The notes: a model not told the origin generated them from the letters alone. Positions 18,601 through 25,758 are shown, counted from the stretch's first letter. The stretch is DNA of 41,900 nucleotides from an uncultured Phycisphaerales bacterium (GCA_937871915.1 CALMPG010000189.1:1-41900); one strand, 5' to 3'. Numbers and translations: made by a program.

Positions 18601-19062
18601 GAGCGGGTCGCGCCGGTCCTCATGACGGCGCTCACCGCCGGGCTGGGCCTGGTCCCGCTGGTGCTCTCGCGCGGCGAGCCGGGCAAGGAGATCCTCTACC
18701 CCGTGGCCGTGGTGATCCTGGGCGGCCTCATCACCAGCACGCTCCTGGACTTCTTCGTGACCCCGACGGTGTTCTTGAAGTTCGGCCGCCACGCGGCGGA
18801 GCGCCTCGCGCGCGAGCACAAGCAGGCCAAGACCGACCCGCTCGCGGACGGCGGCGCGGAGCCAAGGCGTTTCACCACGGAGAACACCGAGGGCACGGAG
18901 AAGAAGCAGGAGTTGGTCCAGGGCGATGGGCAGGCGGGCGAACCTGCGCCCGCAGCGATCGCTCCGCCGATCCCGACCGCTCAGAACCCCGCGCCCGCAG
19001 TCACACCGCCGACTTCAACGGATGGCCAAGCCGACGGGAAGAAGCCGGAGGGCACGCCATGA
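15637..19062 (+). CDS. CzcA-family HME-RND efflux pump (non-Met-triad)
   Basis: 1141 residues from a GTG with GAGGAA upstream. Helix 4 has the double-Asp motif AIGELVDDAVVDVENVFRRL (Asp409, Asp410), characteristic of an HME-RND branch distinct from CusA. The methionine-triad positions of CusA are replaced here (FNEGTATVNVIL, HRIEHLLSG), so Cu(I)/Ag(I) transport by the CusA mechanism is unlikely. An extra His/Glu loop, EQDEHAEGVHYSEMD, occurs near 608-622. The metal cannot be named; divalent cations are the natural guess. The last 60 residues are a Pro/Ala-rich cytoplasmic tail that contains a dispersed-repeat-like segment. It forms an operon with the 14206 adaptor. Confidence 0.9.
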   Translation: MLNWIIKASLHNRVLVLMAALLVSVYGLYVALHTKTDVLPDLNRPVVTIMTEASGLAPEEVEAQVTYYIETAVNGAPGVDRVRSTSALGLSVVYVEFQWDTDIRYNRQIVQERLASITEKLPPGVVPAMAPIASIMGEIVLMSVRSDTLSPLEVRTLAEFMLRPTILSIPGIAQVTVMGGELKQFRVEADPDKLRLYDLTMEDLEKALSASNQNTGGGFVITGAQELVVRNLGRVQNAQDIADSLVVTRPGDHDDPPRAILVKDVARVVEAGTTIKRGEGSANAKPAVIMAIQKQPTADTIVLTAAIDKTLEQMKPTFPPGLEINPDVFRQKHFIESAIHNVLDALRDGAVLVMIILILFLMNVRTTLITLTALPLSIIMTFLVFHWFGMSVNTMTLGGLAVAIGELVDDAVVDVENVFRRLRENRHAVSPLPAMRVVFDASSEVRNPIIMGTVIVCLVFLPTMFLPGIEGRLFWPLAQAYIISIFASLLVALTVTPVLSYYLLPNMKKMKEEKDGPVLRWCKAVARKSYAVALPHPWKVIGSGVAVFLIALFVVTRLGSEFLPPFNEGTATVNVILQPGVSLAESDRIGRKAEEIMLSIPEVKSTGRRTGRAEQDEHAEGVHYSEMDVDFWTKDEAKHPEKHILTSGRTPPAPAAIRSREVVFAEIEEKLKVFPGVSVSVGQPISHRIEHLLSGVRAQVAVKIFGDDLNTLRSLADQTKAAMNGIEGVADLQVEQQVLVPQLHIAVKRAAAARLGFTPAALTDAMETATKGKVVGQVLDGLRSFEMVLTLDDEYRNDPARLGDVRLISPTGAVVLVRDVADITERLGPNQVQRENIRRRIVVQCNVRGRDLGSTVQELQASIRQDVKLPQGYTFEFGGVYEAQQQSTRLLLILGTCSLIAIFVLLYTHYKSAQVATQIMLNVPFAFIGSVAALVITRETFSVASLVGFISLTGIATRNGVLMVSHYIHLMTHEGLPFGREMVIKGSQERVAPVLMTALTAGLGLVPLVLSRGEPGKEILYPVAVVILGGLITSTLLDFFVTPTVFLKFGRHAAERLAREHKQAKTDPLADGGAEPRRFTTENTEGTEKKQELVQGDGQAGEPAPAAIAPPIPTAQNPAPAVTPPTSTDGQADGKKPEGTP
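18871..18906 (+). repeat. Dispersed CACGGAG-type repeat inside the czcA-like tail
   Basis: The stretch has CACGGAGAACAC, CGAGGG and CACGGAGAAG in short succession and encodes FTTENTEGTEKK. It resembles a degenerate interspersed repeat I know from planctomycete and other GC-rich genomes, usually found between genes. Here it is read in frame as part of the pump's C-terminal tail. The assignment is from memory of the pattern. Confidence 0.45.
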
Positions 19063-19098
19063 ACAGACCACTCGGCATTGTCGGGAGCGCGGCACGCG

Positions 19099-19506
19099 TC
19101 AATGAGCCGCGCCGTTCCGCTCGCTCAGGACCGCCAGCACGAATGCCCGCACGGCCCGTGCTTCCGAATCGTCCAGCCGTGCCCTGCGAGCCATGCGGGG
19201 CAGGATTCTCTCCCACTCCCTTTCCGTGTACCCGTCCGGGTTTGGCAGGGCGTGGCACTCAGCGCATTTGGCAACGAACACCTCGCGTCCCCGCCGCAGT
19301 GAGTCTTCCGGGAACCCACGGGTGCTTCCGCGTTCGATCAGAGCGGGAGTCAGGTCCGGGGCCTGTCCCCACGAGCGGGGACCGCCCGCGCACGCCGCCA
19401 GCGCCAGCGCGATCAGGCCGACCAATCCTGCCACGATCAGCCAGCGAGCCCGGTTGGGCAGGCCGCCTCCTCCACCGCAGTCCGAGTGCCCACAGTTGCA
19501 AGCCAT
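19099..19506 (-). CDS. Membrane-anchored mono-haem cytochrome c
   Basis: 135 residues. The N-terminus MACNCGHSDCGGGGG is Cys-rich and probably cytoplasmic, followed by one transmembrane helix (WLIVAGLVGLIALALAACAGG). The haem-binding motif is CAECH, near residue 83, followed by a short helical cytochrome-c fold ending RAVRAFVLAVLSE. No clear distal Met-ligand segment of classical length is seen, though ILPRMARRA is a candidate. It is in a TAATG overlap with the outer-membrane-type gene upstream. The CNCG start recurs in the 62-residue protein at 38272-38460. Confidence 0.78.
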   Translation of the reverse strand: MACNCGHSDCGGGGGLPNRARWLIVAGLVGLIALALAACAGGPRSWGQAPDLTPALIERGSTRGFPEDSLRRGREVFVAKCAECHALPNPDGYTEREWERILPRMARRARLDDSEARAVRAFVLAVLSERNGAAH

Positions 19507-20285
19507 TAGAACGAGAACCCCACGATGACGCGGAACTGCCACTCGGCCTCGCCCTCGTTGTGCGTGGTCTGCTTGAGCGCTGTCGCCGTGACCCACCAGT
19601 CATGGTCGCCCCCGAATCGGTAGGACGCGACCGGGCCGATGAAGAAGTTCTGGTTGGCGCCGGTCTTCCAGTCCGGGAGCGGCAGTTCGTGCAGGGCTTC
19701 CATCCCGACCAGAAACTTGGGTGTGATCTCGTAGGACAGGCCCAGCGACTGGCTCAGTTCCCCCTCCCGCTCGCGGTAGCCGTGCTCCTGCCACACGGCT
19801 TCGAGGCTGAGGTTGTACGCAGCGACGAGCGGACCGAAGTTCTTCTGGAGGATGAGCTTGTTCTCCAGCTCGAACACCGCGTCCCCGAGCCGGACCTCGT
19901 GGTAGGACGTGAGGCCGAAGCCGTCCTTGGCGGGGTCCATGAAGTTGATCTTGAGTTCGAGCGCCGAGTCGTCGTACTTGGCCTGGTCCCGCTCGACCGA
20001 GCGCCCGCTGGTGATGCTCCAGTCGGCGATATAGAACGCGAGCTGCACGTGGTCGGTCAGCCCGAACTCCAGTTCGTGCCTGAACTCGAAGCGGTTGAAC
20101 GACGAGTCGTCGGGCGTGGCCTTCTTGTACGTGAACCAGTTCTCGAACTCGACCGCGCCCTTGGGAGCCGTCGGGGCCTCCTGCGTGAACGTGAAGCGGC
20201 GTTCGTCGGCGCGGGCGACGGCGGGCACGAGCAGGGGCAAGACCAAGGGCGCGGCCGCGAGCGCGGCGGGGAGCGATGGACGCAT
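19506..20285 (-). CDS. Outer-membrane beta-barrel-type protein
   Basis: 259 residues from the ATG complementary to 20283-20285, with GGAGGA seven bases before it. A signal peptide ends at AVARADERR. The mature part alternates aromatic and polar residues in strand-like pairs (FENWFTYKKAT, RFEFRHELEFGLTDHVQLAFYI, DWWVTATALKQ) and ends in phenylalanine (VIVGFSF), the usual sorting signal of outer-membrane barrels. I place it among the secreted barrel proteins often annotated as putative transporters or DUF6662-like; the exact family is uncertain. It is co-transcribed with the cytochrome c gene on the minus strand. A 27-bp inverted repeat lies about 155 bases upstream. Confidence 0.75.
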   Translation of the reverse strand: MRPSLPAALAAAPLVLPLLVPAVARADERRFTFTQEAPTAPKGAVEFENWFTYKKATPDDSSFNRFEFRHELEFGLTDHVQLAFYIADWSITSGRSVERDQAKYDDSALELKINFMDPAKDGFGLTSYHEVRLGDAVFELENKLILQKNFGPLVAAYNLSLEAVWQEHGYREREGELSQSLGLSYEITPKFLVGMEALHELPLPDWKTGANQNFFIGPVASYRFGGDHDWWVTATALKQTTHNEGEAEWQFRVIVGFSF

Positions 20286-20438
20286 GGATGTTCCTCCAAG
20301 GCGGGCCGGATGTTGAACCGGTCCTTGGGGTGTCACGGGCGGGCTCGATCGCAGCGGAGGCGGACGGGAACGGCGCAAAGACCGTCTGTCGCCCGAACAA
20401 ACCGCCCTTCCAACGTCGAAACCCGGAGGCCCATCGGA

Positions 20439-20465
20439 AGTAGTTGAGACTGCGTCGCAACTACT
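20439..20465. promoter_or_regulatory. 27-bp inverted repeat, candidate operator
   Basis: AGTAGTTG (20439-20446) is perfectly repeated inverted as CAACTACT (20458-20465) with an 11-base spacer. It lies in the 270-base gap upstream of the minus-strand outer-membrane/cytochrome operon (start 20285). The half-site and spacing suit a dimeric repressor. The rest of the gap 20286-20555 shows no gene. Confidence 0.5.
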
Positions 20466-20555
20466 CGGAGGTTAGTCGACGCGCGCAGGAACTTCAAGCA
20501 CGCACCACCTATGACCGCGAACGACATCATCCCGAGCCAGAACCCGCGCGACGAA

Positions 20556-20672
20556 TCACGCCGCGACCGTCGCCGTGACGGGCTCTCCCCACGGCCCCGG
20601 CTCGCCGGTGGCGGAGGCCCCGCACACGAAATCGGCCGCGTTCTCGCCGCCGTCGGCGGCGTGCTCGGGTGG
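20556..20672 (-). pseudogene. Remnant of a second copy of the fibronectin-like gene end
   Basis: Downstream of and in frame with the TAG of the thioredoxin-like gene, the minus strand encodes about 38 residues ending SATGEPGPWGE-P-VTATVAA and a TGA. The intact gene at 21123-21797 ends SATGEPGPWGE-T-VTATVAA. At DNA level 20558-20613 and 21125-21180 differ at only 3 of 56 positions. Further upstream the similarity weakens to a few shared residues (GGEN versus GGKT). It has no start of its own, so it is best seen as a truncated duplicate. Confidence 0.7.
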
Positions 20673-21089
20673 CTACTTGCCCGGCGCCGTCCTCAGTTTG
20701 TCGGTGATGTCGGCGGCGCTGGGCACGCCGCCGGGGTACATCCGGCACCCCATGCTCGGCGCAGCGGGCGCGGGCATCCCGAAGAGGTCGCGGCCATCGA
20801 CGAGGACCGTGGGCGTGGGCCAGCCGCGCCGCAGGTCGCTCGCGGGCAGCTTCTCCTGGTTGGTGTCCGCGAACGTCCAGCCCTTGCCGATGGATGCGAG
20901 CGCGGCCTGGAGGTTGTCGCGCATCGCGGGTGTGTTGGGGCAGCCAGGGAAGCCGAGGAGTTCGATGGTGGGTTGAGCGGCGTTCATGGCGGCGGGCCTC
21001 CCGGGCTGGCCGGGCGTCGCGGCGCACCCGGCGAGCATCCCGAGCGCGGCGGCGGCGGCGACAGCGGACGTGCGATAGGGCTTGAACAT
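20673..21089 (-). CDS. Thioredoxin-like lipoprotein
   Basis: 138 residues. A lipoprotein signal ends at GMLAGCAA (lipobox Cys near 22). The domain begins TIELLGFPGCPNTPAMRDNL and continues WPTPTVLVDGRDLFGMP and GCRMYPGGVPSAADITDKL. This matches the thioredoxin-like proteins found near mercury and other metal-resistance genes, with a single Cys in a GxPGCPN active-site loop instead of CxxC. Those proteins may bind metals or act in thiol exchange; activity is unproven. It sits between two near-identical 56-bp copies of the neighbouring gene's 3' end, so it may have been inserted there together with the duplication. Confidence 0.78.
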   Translation of the reverse strand: MFKPYRTSAVAAAAALGMLAGCAATPGQPGRPAAMNAAQPTIELLGFPGCPNTPAMRDNLQAALASIGKGWTFADTNQEKLPASDLRRGWPTPTVLVDGRDLFGMPAPAAPSMGCRMYPGGVPSAADITDKLRTAPGK

Positions 21090-21122
21090 GCACCACTCTA
21101 TGCCGGAGCGAGCGAGCGGGCT

Positions 21123-21797
21123 CTACGCCGCGACCGTCGCCGTGACGGTCTCGCCCCACGGACCCGGCTCGCCGGTGGCGCTGACCCAGCGGACCAGGTA
21201 CGCGGCGGTTTTGCCGCCCTGCTCGCCTGGGAAGGCGACTTCGGCGCTGCCGCGGGTGACGGTGCGGACGAACTTGTACGACGCGAGGTCCGCGGGCGGG
21301 GTTTCACGCGCGGCGACGAGCGCGACGTAGACCTCGGCCCCGAGCGTGCCGCGCGGGCGGGCGCTGCGGGTCGGGGTGGACTCGTCCACAAGGCGCAGGC
21401 GGTGCGTGAGGCGGCTCGCGGCGTCGATGAGCAGGAGCGGGCGCGACGCGGGGGGCGGCGTGGGGGTCGCGCTGGTGTCCTTCACCGTGATTCCGATCGC
21501 GGCGCGGTCGGCATCCGTGGTCTTGGGGTAACTCTGTACGAAGGCGGAGATGGGCCTGATCTGCCGTTCGAGTTCGCGCTTGGCGGCGTCCTTGCTCTGG
21601 CGTGCCGCTTCCGCAGCGTTCTGCGCGGCGACGTGCGCGGGGTAGTCCTTGTTCCACTCGGCCAGGGCCGTCTCCAGCGGCTTGAGGTCGGTGGGGTCCA
21701 GGCCCTGGGCGTCCCACCACTTCTTGACGGCCTCGTAGTAGTGGTTCGCGTAGGAAGCAAAGTCGCCGTCGGCTCGGGGGATGCGCTGCTCGGGCAT
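21123..21797 (-). CDS. Fibronectin-III-like protein of a planctomycete-type family
   Basis: 224 residues from the ATG complementary to 21795-21797; GGAG lies nine bases upstream. It opens MPEQRIPRADGDFASYANHY, continues with a helical region rich in Ala/Gln/Lys (HVAAQNAAEAARQSKDAAKR) and ends with a fibronectin-III-like C-terminal strand set (AAYLVRWVSATGEPGPWGET). I recognise this as a recurrent small family, usually annotated as hypothetical, common in planctomycetes; its function is not known. There is no signal peptide. The open frame continues upstream through the 21-bp repeat array, but the family starts at MPEQR. A partial second copy of its 3' end lies at 20556-20672. Confidence 0.75.
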   Translation of the reverse strand: MPEQRIPRADGDFASYANHYYEAVKKWWDAQGLDPTDLKPLETALAEWNKDYPAHVAAQNAAEAARQSKDAAKRELERQIRPISAFVQSYPKTTDADRAAIGITVKDTSATPTPPPASRPLLLIDAASRLTHRLRLVDESTPTRSARPRGTLGAEVYVALVAARETPPADLASYKFVRTVTRGSAEVAFPGEQGGKTAAYLVRWVSATGEPGPWGETVTATVAA

Positions 21798-21810
21798 GGG
21801 GAGGGTCTCC

Positions 21811-22020
21811 GGGACCGTCCGCGCCGCCCGCACGCCCGTGCGAAAAGGTCGGACGCCCGTTCCATCGACCGGAACGACCGGCCGCTTCACTGGCGTGCCC
21901 GTCCGATTTGCACGCACGCCCGCACAAGCCGCACGCACGGTCGTCCCGTTCACCCGGACGGCCGTCCCGCTCAATGGGACGACCGTCCACACACCCCACA
22001 CGGTCGCAGCGCGCACCGCT
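21811..22020. repeat. Degenerate 21-bp tandem repeat array, about ten units
   Basis: Units of exactly 21 bases keep the register ACG-nnC-GTC-CCn-..., starting at 21811, 21832, 21853, 21874, 21895, 21916, 21937, 21958, 21979 and 22000. The best copies are 21937-21957 and 21958-21978. Both strands stay open in one frame across the array, giving a heptad RT-x-VP-x-x on the plus strand. It fills the divergent gap between the fibronectin-like gene (minus) and the haem oxygenase gene (plus). No spacers separate the units, so it is not a CRISPR. Confidence 0.75.
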
Positions 22021-22062
22021 GCGCCCTGTTCACCAAACCCATCGCGCAAAGGAGAGCCCGCC

Positions 22063-22869
22063 ATGCTTGAGTATCGAACATCGTCCTCCCCCGACCGCCC
22101 GCCCAAGCCCCTCTCCGAGCGTCTCAGGGAGGAGACCCGCGCCGACCACTTCCGCGCCGAGAAGCACCCCCTCATGGCCGCGATGGTCTCGGGCCGCATC
22201 GACCGCACCGGGTACGCCCGCTATCTCGGGCAACTCCTGAACGTGCACCTGGCGCTGGAGACGCAGTTGTGCCGCCTCGCGGCCGAGCACCGCGTGTTCG
22301 GGCCGGTCGTCCGCGAGCATCACATGCGGACGCCGGACCTGCTGGCCGACCTGGAAGCGCTCGGGCAATGCCTCACGAAGCACCCGCCCCTCCCGGCCAC
22401 CGGGCTCTTCCGCGAGCGGATCGACGGGCTGGCCGCCGATGCGCCCGTGGGGCTCCTAGGCACGCTCTACGTGCTGGAGGGCTCGACCAACGGCGGGCGC
22501 TACATCGCCCCGGCGGTGCGGCGGGCCCTGGGCCTGTTCGAGAGCACGGGCATCACGTCCGGCACCGAGTATCTCGACCCGCACGCCGAGCGGCAGCGCG
22601 ACCGCTGGTTCCTCTTCAAGACCTCGCTCGACGCGCTCGCGCTCTCGCCCGCCGAGTGCGACCTGATCGTCGCCGTCGCCAGCGACGCCTTCCGGGGCGT
22701 GCATGACATCTTCGAGGACCTGACGCACGCCGCGCCGCCATCGGCCGTCTGCTCGGCCCCGGGACGATCCGCCGGCGCCGCGTGCGCGGCCGAGTTCGCC
22801 GTCGCCCCGGCGCTCGCCTGCATCCCGCACAGGGCGGAGAAGGAGGACCGCACGCCGCACAGCCCCTGA
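22063..22869 (+). CDS. Haem oxygenase (biliverdin-producing type)
   Basis: 268 residues from the ATG at 22063 with AGGAG eight bases before. The haem ligand is His29 in LREETRADHFRAEKH, which aligns with the TxxxHxxAE of haem oxygenases. The distal helix region with its conserved glycines is LLGTLYVLEGSTNGGRYI near 140-155. The C-terminal core ends with RGVHDIFEDL, followed by an unrelated Ala-rich tail of about 40 residues. The enzyme would open haem to biliverdin, iron and CO in the cytosol using an electron donor. Bacterial relatives are about 200 residues. Its place in a metal island beside cytochrome genes is unusual. The open frame extends upstream through the repeat array, but only the ATG at 22063 has a ribosome site. 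Confidence 0.85.
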   Translation: MLEYRTSSSPDRPPKPLSERLREETRADHFRAEKHPLMAAMVSGRIDRTGYARYLGQLLNVHLALETQLCRLAAEHRVFGPVVREHHMRTPDLLADLEALGQCLTKHPPLPATGLFRERIDGLAADAPVGLLGTLYVLEGSTNGGRYIAPAVRRALGLFESTGITSGTEYLDPHAERQRDRWFLFKTSLDALALSPAECDLIVAVASDAFRGVHDIFEDLTHAAPPSAVCSAPGRSAGAACAAEFAVAPALACIPHRAEKEDRTPHSP

Positions 22870-22977
22870 CCAAAGGACCGCGGTCTTCGCGGCTTGACCC
22901 CCGCCCGCTCGGTCGTGTCGACCGCCGCGGGCTTTCCCGGACCGACTGTTCCACTCATCATCGCAAGGAGTCCTGAA

Positions 22978-24360
22978 ATGAAGCATCGCACGCGTTCCAT
23001 CCTGTTTGCACTCATCACCGCCGGGGCCGCGCTGGCCTTCGCGTCGCCCGCCGCGCTCGCCCAGCACGACGCGGGGGGAGGGCACGACGCCAAGCAGCCC
23101 GAGAAGGGTGAGCATGGCCACGGCGCGGGCCAGAAGCACGAGGCGCCCGACACCTACGCCTCGGCCGTCGCCGAGATCGACGAGCGGCTGGAGAACATCG
23201 ACAAGCTCATCAAGACCAAGAAACTCGACGATGTCCACCCCGAGGCCCAGGTGATCGTCGATGTCGCCAACACGCTCGCGGCCCTCGCCCTCAAACCCGG
23301 CTCGGGCGTCGCCAAGGAGAACGTCAAGGACATCAACAAGACCGCCAAGGAACTCGCGGGCAAGTTCGACGCCATCGACAAGGCGGGGGATGCGGGCGAT
23401 GCCGCGGGCACCGTCAAGGTCTACAACGAGATGGTCGCGCTCCAGGCGACTCTTAAGAAGTACGCCCCCGCTGGCGGCGCGGCGGGCGAGCACGCCCACG
23501 ACTCGTACTACTGCCCCATGCACTGCGAGGGGGCCAAGACCTACGACGCGCCGGGCAAGTGCCCCAAGTGCGGCATGAACCTCAAGAAGGCGACCACCGA
23601 CAAGTTCAGCGTCGCCGTCAAGCCCGCGGGTGGAAAGGTCGAGGCGGGAAAGCCCGCTTCGCTCACGTTCACGCTCAAGGACCCCACGGGCGCGCCCGTG
23701 ACCAAGGTCGAGACCGTCCACGAGAAGTTGCTGCACCTGCTCATCGTCTCCAAGGACCTCTCGTGGTTCCGCCACGAGCACCCCGTGGTCCAGAAGGACG
23801 GCACGTTCACGCTGGGCTTCACGTTCCCGCAGGGGGGCGAGTACATCCTGTACCACGACTTCACGCCTCCCAACGTGGGCCAGCAGGTCGTGCAGGTGCC
23901 GCTGACCGTCGAGGGCACGGCCCCCGCGGCGGTGAAACTCACCGTCGATGACAAGGCCCCCAAGACCATCGAGGGGTACACCGTGTCGCTCGATACGGGC
24001 GGGCCGGTCAAGACCGGCGGCGAGACGCACCTGGCGTTCACCATCACCAAGGACGGCAAGCCGGTGACGACGCTGGCCCCGTACCTGGGCGCGATGGGCC
24101 ACCTGGTGGTCATCAGCGAGGACCGCGCCGAGTTCGTGCACAGCCACCCGCACGAGGAGGGCGCCGAACACGCGACGGCCGCGACCGGTCCCAAAGTGGA
24201 CTTCGAGGCCATGTTCATGAAGCCCGGCATCTACAAGGGCTGGGGCCAGTTCAACGTGGGCACCAAGGACAGCGAGAAGATCCTGACCGCGCCCTTCACG
24301 TTCGAGGTCAAGCAGGGCGATTCGGCCGCGCCCGCCAAGCCGCACGAGCACGGCAAGTAA
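22978..24360 (+). CDS. Secreted heavy-metal-binding-domain protein
   Basis: 460 residues from the ATG at 22978 (AAGGAG upstream). A signal peptide ends at ALAQHDAGG. A His-rich linker (near 30-55) and a helical region (60-160) precede a heavy-metal-binding domain YYCPMHCEG ... GKCPKCGMNL (Cys179, Cys183, Cys195, Cys198). Two immunoglobulin-like domains follow (about 205-315 and 330-445), each with a His cluster (WFRHEHPV; EFVHSHPHEEG). The C-terminus is HEHGK. It is likely a periplasmic copper-binding protein. It opens a run of secreted metal-site genes downstream of haem oxygenase. Confidence 0.85.
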   Translation: MKHRTRSILFALITAGAALAFASPAALAQHDAGGGHDAKQPEKGEHGHGAGQKHEAPDTYASAVAEIDERLENIDKLIKTKKLDDVHPEAQVIVDVANTLAALALKPGSGVAKENVKDINKTAKELAGKFDAIDKAGDAGDAAGTVKVYNEMVALQATLKKYAPAGGAAGEHAHDSYYCPMHCEGAKTYDAPGKCPKCGMNLKKATTDKFSVAVKPAGGKVEAGKPASLTFTLKDPTGAPVTKVETVHEKLLHLLIVSKDLSWFRHEHPVVQKDGTFTLGFTFPQGGEYILYHDFTPPNVGQQVVQVPLTVEGTAPAAVKLTVDDKAPKTIEGYTVSLDTGGPVKTGGETHLAFTITKDGKPVTTLAPYLGAMGHLVVISEDRAEFVHSHPHEEGAEHATAATGPKVDFEAMFMKPGIYKGWGQFNVGTKDSEKILTAPFTFEVKQGDSAAPAKPHEHGK

Positions 24361-24405
24361 GAGCCATACCCGTCCCGCCCCGCGAGAGCGGCGCGGGCCG
24401 ATTGA

Positions 24406-24445
24406 GCGCTCCCCACTCCGCCGAAGCGTTCGGCGGGGGGAGCGC
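24406..24445. terminator. Large intercistronic hairpin
   Basis: GCGCTCCCC (24406-24414) pairs with GGGGAGCGC (24437-24445). Inside, CCGCCGAA (24418-24425) pairs with TTCGGCGG (24429-24436), leaving a three-base ACT bulge and a GCG loop. That makes 17 perfect pairs in 40 bases. It lies between two co-directional metal genes with no T-tract, so attenuation or 3'-end protection is as likely as termination. Confidence 0.6.
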
Positions 24446-24468
24446 GGGCCGTTCCCGGAGATTCAACC

Positions 24469-24801
24469 ATGAACACCATCCACTCGCTGTTTCTGCTCGC
24501 GGCCGCCTCGGCGCTGCTCGCCGGTGGCTGCGCCACCGACAAGCACGACATGGTCAAGGCCGAGGCCGGGCAGGTCTCGGTCTGCACCAAGTGCTACGAC
24601 CAGATCAGGACCGTCCAGGACCGGCAGGGCCGCCGCTTCGGTCCATCGGTCACACGCACCATCACCACGCACATGTGCGAGGACTGCAAGAACGAGATGA
24701 CCATTTACGTGAAGGACGGCGTGATGAAGGTCCGCTGCCCGACCTGCGCCCCCGAGGGCGTGGACTGCGACCGGTGCGTGCCCAAGGAGGGCGCCAAGTG
24801 A
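24469..24801 (+). CDS. Cys-pair lipoprotein, copy 1
   Basis: 110 residues. The lipoprotein signal has lipobox AGGC (Cys near 21). Four later Cys pairs are CTKC, CEDC, CPTC and CDRC, arranged like a zinc-ribbon or rubredoxin-like knuckle (VSVCTKCYDQI, THMCEDCKNEMTIYV, MKVRCPTCAPEG). The protein at 35052-35393 is a clear paralogue with the same order of pairs. It is probably a periplasmic lipid-anchored metal-binding protein. I know no named family. Confidence 0.72.
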   Translation: MNTIHSLFLLAAASALLAGGCATDKHDMVKAEAGQVSVCTKCYDQIRTVQDRQGRRFGPSVTRTITTHMCEDCKNEMTIYVKDGVMKVRCPTCAPEGVDCDRCVPKEGAK

Positions 24802-24846
24802 TCCTGTTCGTCTGCTGAACAGAACCCCTTTCTTTGGAGACTCTCG

Positions 24847-25758
24847 ATGAACCGCTCAGCCATCCTCATCGCTTCGACCTCGCTCCTCATCGCCGGGGCG
24901 CTCGCGCCCGCCGCGCTCGGCCAGTGCGGCGGTATGCCCAAGCCCGCCGGGCCATCATCCGCCACGACCGGCGGCCACGCCGGGCACGGCGGCGCTCCCG
25001 CCGCGCCGGCCGCGCGCTCCGCATTGGTCACGACCTCCCGCGCCCAATCCGTGAACAAGATGTGTCCCATCAAGGGCGGTGAGGTCGACGCCGACTCGCC
25101 CACGCGGCCCTTCAAGGGTGTGACGATCGGCTTCTGCTGCCCCGGCTGCGAGGGTAAGTGGGACAAGAAGACCGACGACGAGAAGATGGCCCTGCTCGCC
25201 AAGAACGCGCCCGAGGCGGTGACGGCGATCGAAACCGCGGCCAAGTCCACCGCCATGTCGGAGGCGAAGTCTGGCCAGCCTGACGCGGCCGGGCTCGCCG
25301 CCAACCCGACGGTGAAGGTCGCCCGCGGCTATCTCGAAGCGTGCGCCAAGGCGGACGCGGCGGCCCTCGACGCCCTCTTCCTGGATAAGGGCCGCGCAAC
25401 GGTGAGCGAGAACGCGGGCGACGAGGGGACGTGGGAGACGTACCGGGACCACCACCTGCTGCCAGAACTCAAGGAGATGCCCGGCTTCGTGATGACCGTG
25501 ACCAAGGAGGATGTGCAGACGTTCGGCACGACCTCGATCGTGCGGCAGATCGGCTCGTTCACCGTGCCCGACCCGAACCACCCCGATGCGCCCCGCAAGT
25601 ATCTCGCAGCCATCACCTACGTGGTGGTGGATGACGGCGGCACGCCGAGAATTGCGCACCTGCACTGGTCGAGCCGGGCGGAGAAGAAGATCGATCCGGC
25701 CGCGCCGACGACGCCCGAGGCGAAGCCCGGCACGGGCGCCAGCCACGAACGCAAGTGA
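24847..25758 (+). CDS. Secreted TRASH/YHS-like metal-site protein with SnoaL-like domain
   Basis: 303 residues. A signal peptide ends at AALGQCGG. A TRASH/YHS-like metal site follows: MCPIKGGEVD ... FKGVTIGFCCPGCEGKW (Cys73, Cys97, Cys98, Cys101). A second domain (about 153-265) looks like the NTF2/SnoaL fold (VARGYLEACAKADAAALDALF, YLAAITYVVVDDGG). The fusion suggests a periplasmic copper-binding protein with a small-ligand pocket. It is in series with its neighbours at 24469 and 25822, with small hairpins between genes. Confidence 0.8.
   Translation: MNRSAILIASTSLLIAGALAPAALGQCGGMPKPAGPSSATTGGHAGHGGAPAAPAARSALVTTSRAQSVNKMCPIKGGEVDADSPTRPFKGVTIGFCCPGCEGKWDKKTDDEKMALLAKNAPEAVTAIETAAKSTAMSEAKSGQPDAAGLAANPTVKVARGYLEACAKADAAALDALFLDKGRATVSENAGDEGTWETYRDHHLLPELKEMPGFVMTVTKEDVQTFGTTSIVRQIGSFTVPDPNHPDAPRKYLAAITYVVVDDGGTPRIAHLHWSSRAEKKIDPAAPTTPEAKPGTGASHERK

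Noticed and set aside
15499..18819. 1106-residue open frame on the minus strand opposite the czcA-like gene
   Set aside because: Same artefact; no domain or signal is visible, while the plus strand encodes a complete RND pump.
18168..20447. 759-residue open frame on the plus strand
   Set aside because: It overlaps the pump tail in another frame and the antisense of the cytochrome and outer-membrane genes; low-complexity residues and no motif.
21811..22020. CRISPR array
   Set aside because: Units are contiguous 21-mers without spacers and there are no cas genes.
21781..22062. N-terminal extension of haem oxygenase through the repeat array
   Set aside because: The frame is open but the ATG at 22063 has a ribosome site and the family begins close to it.
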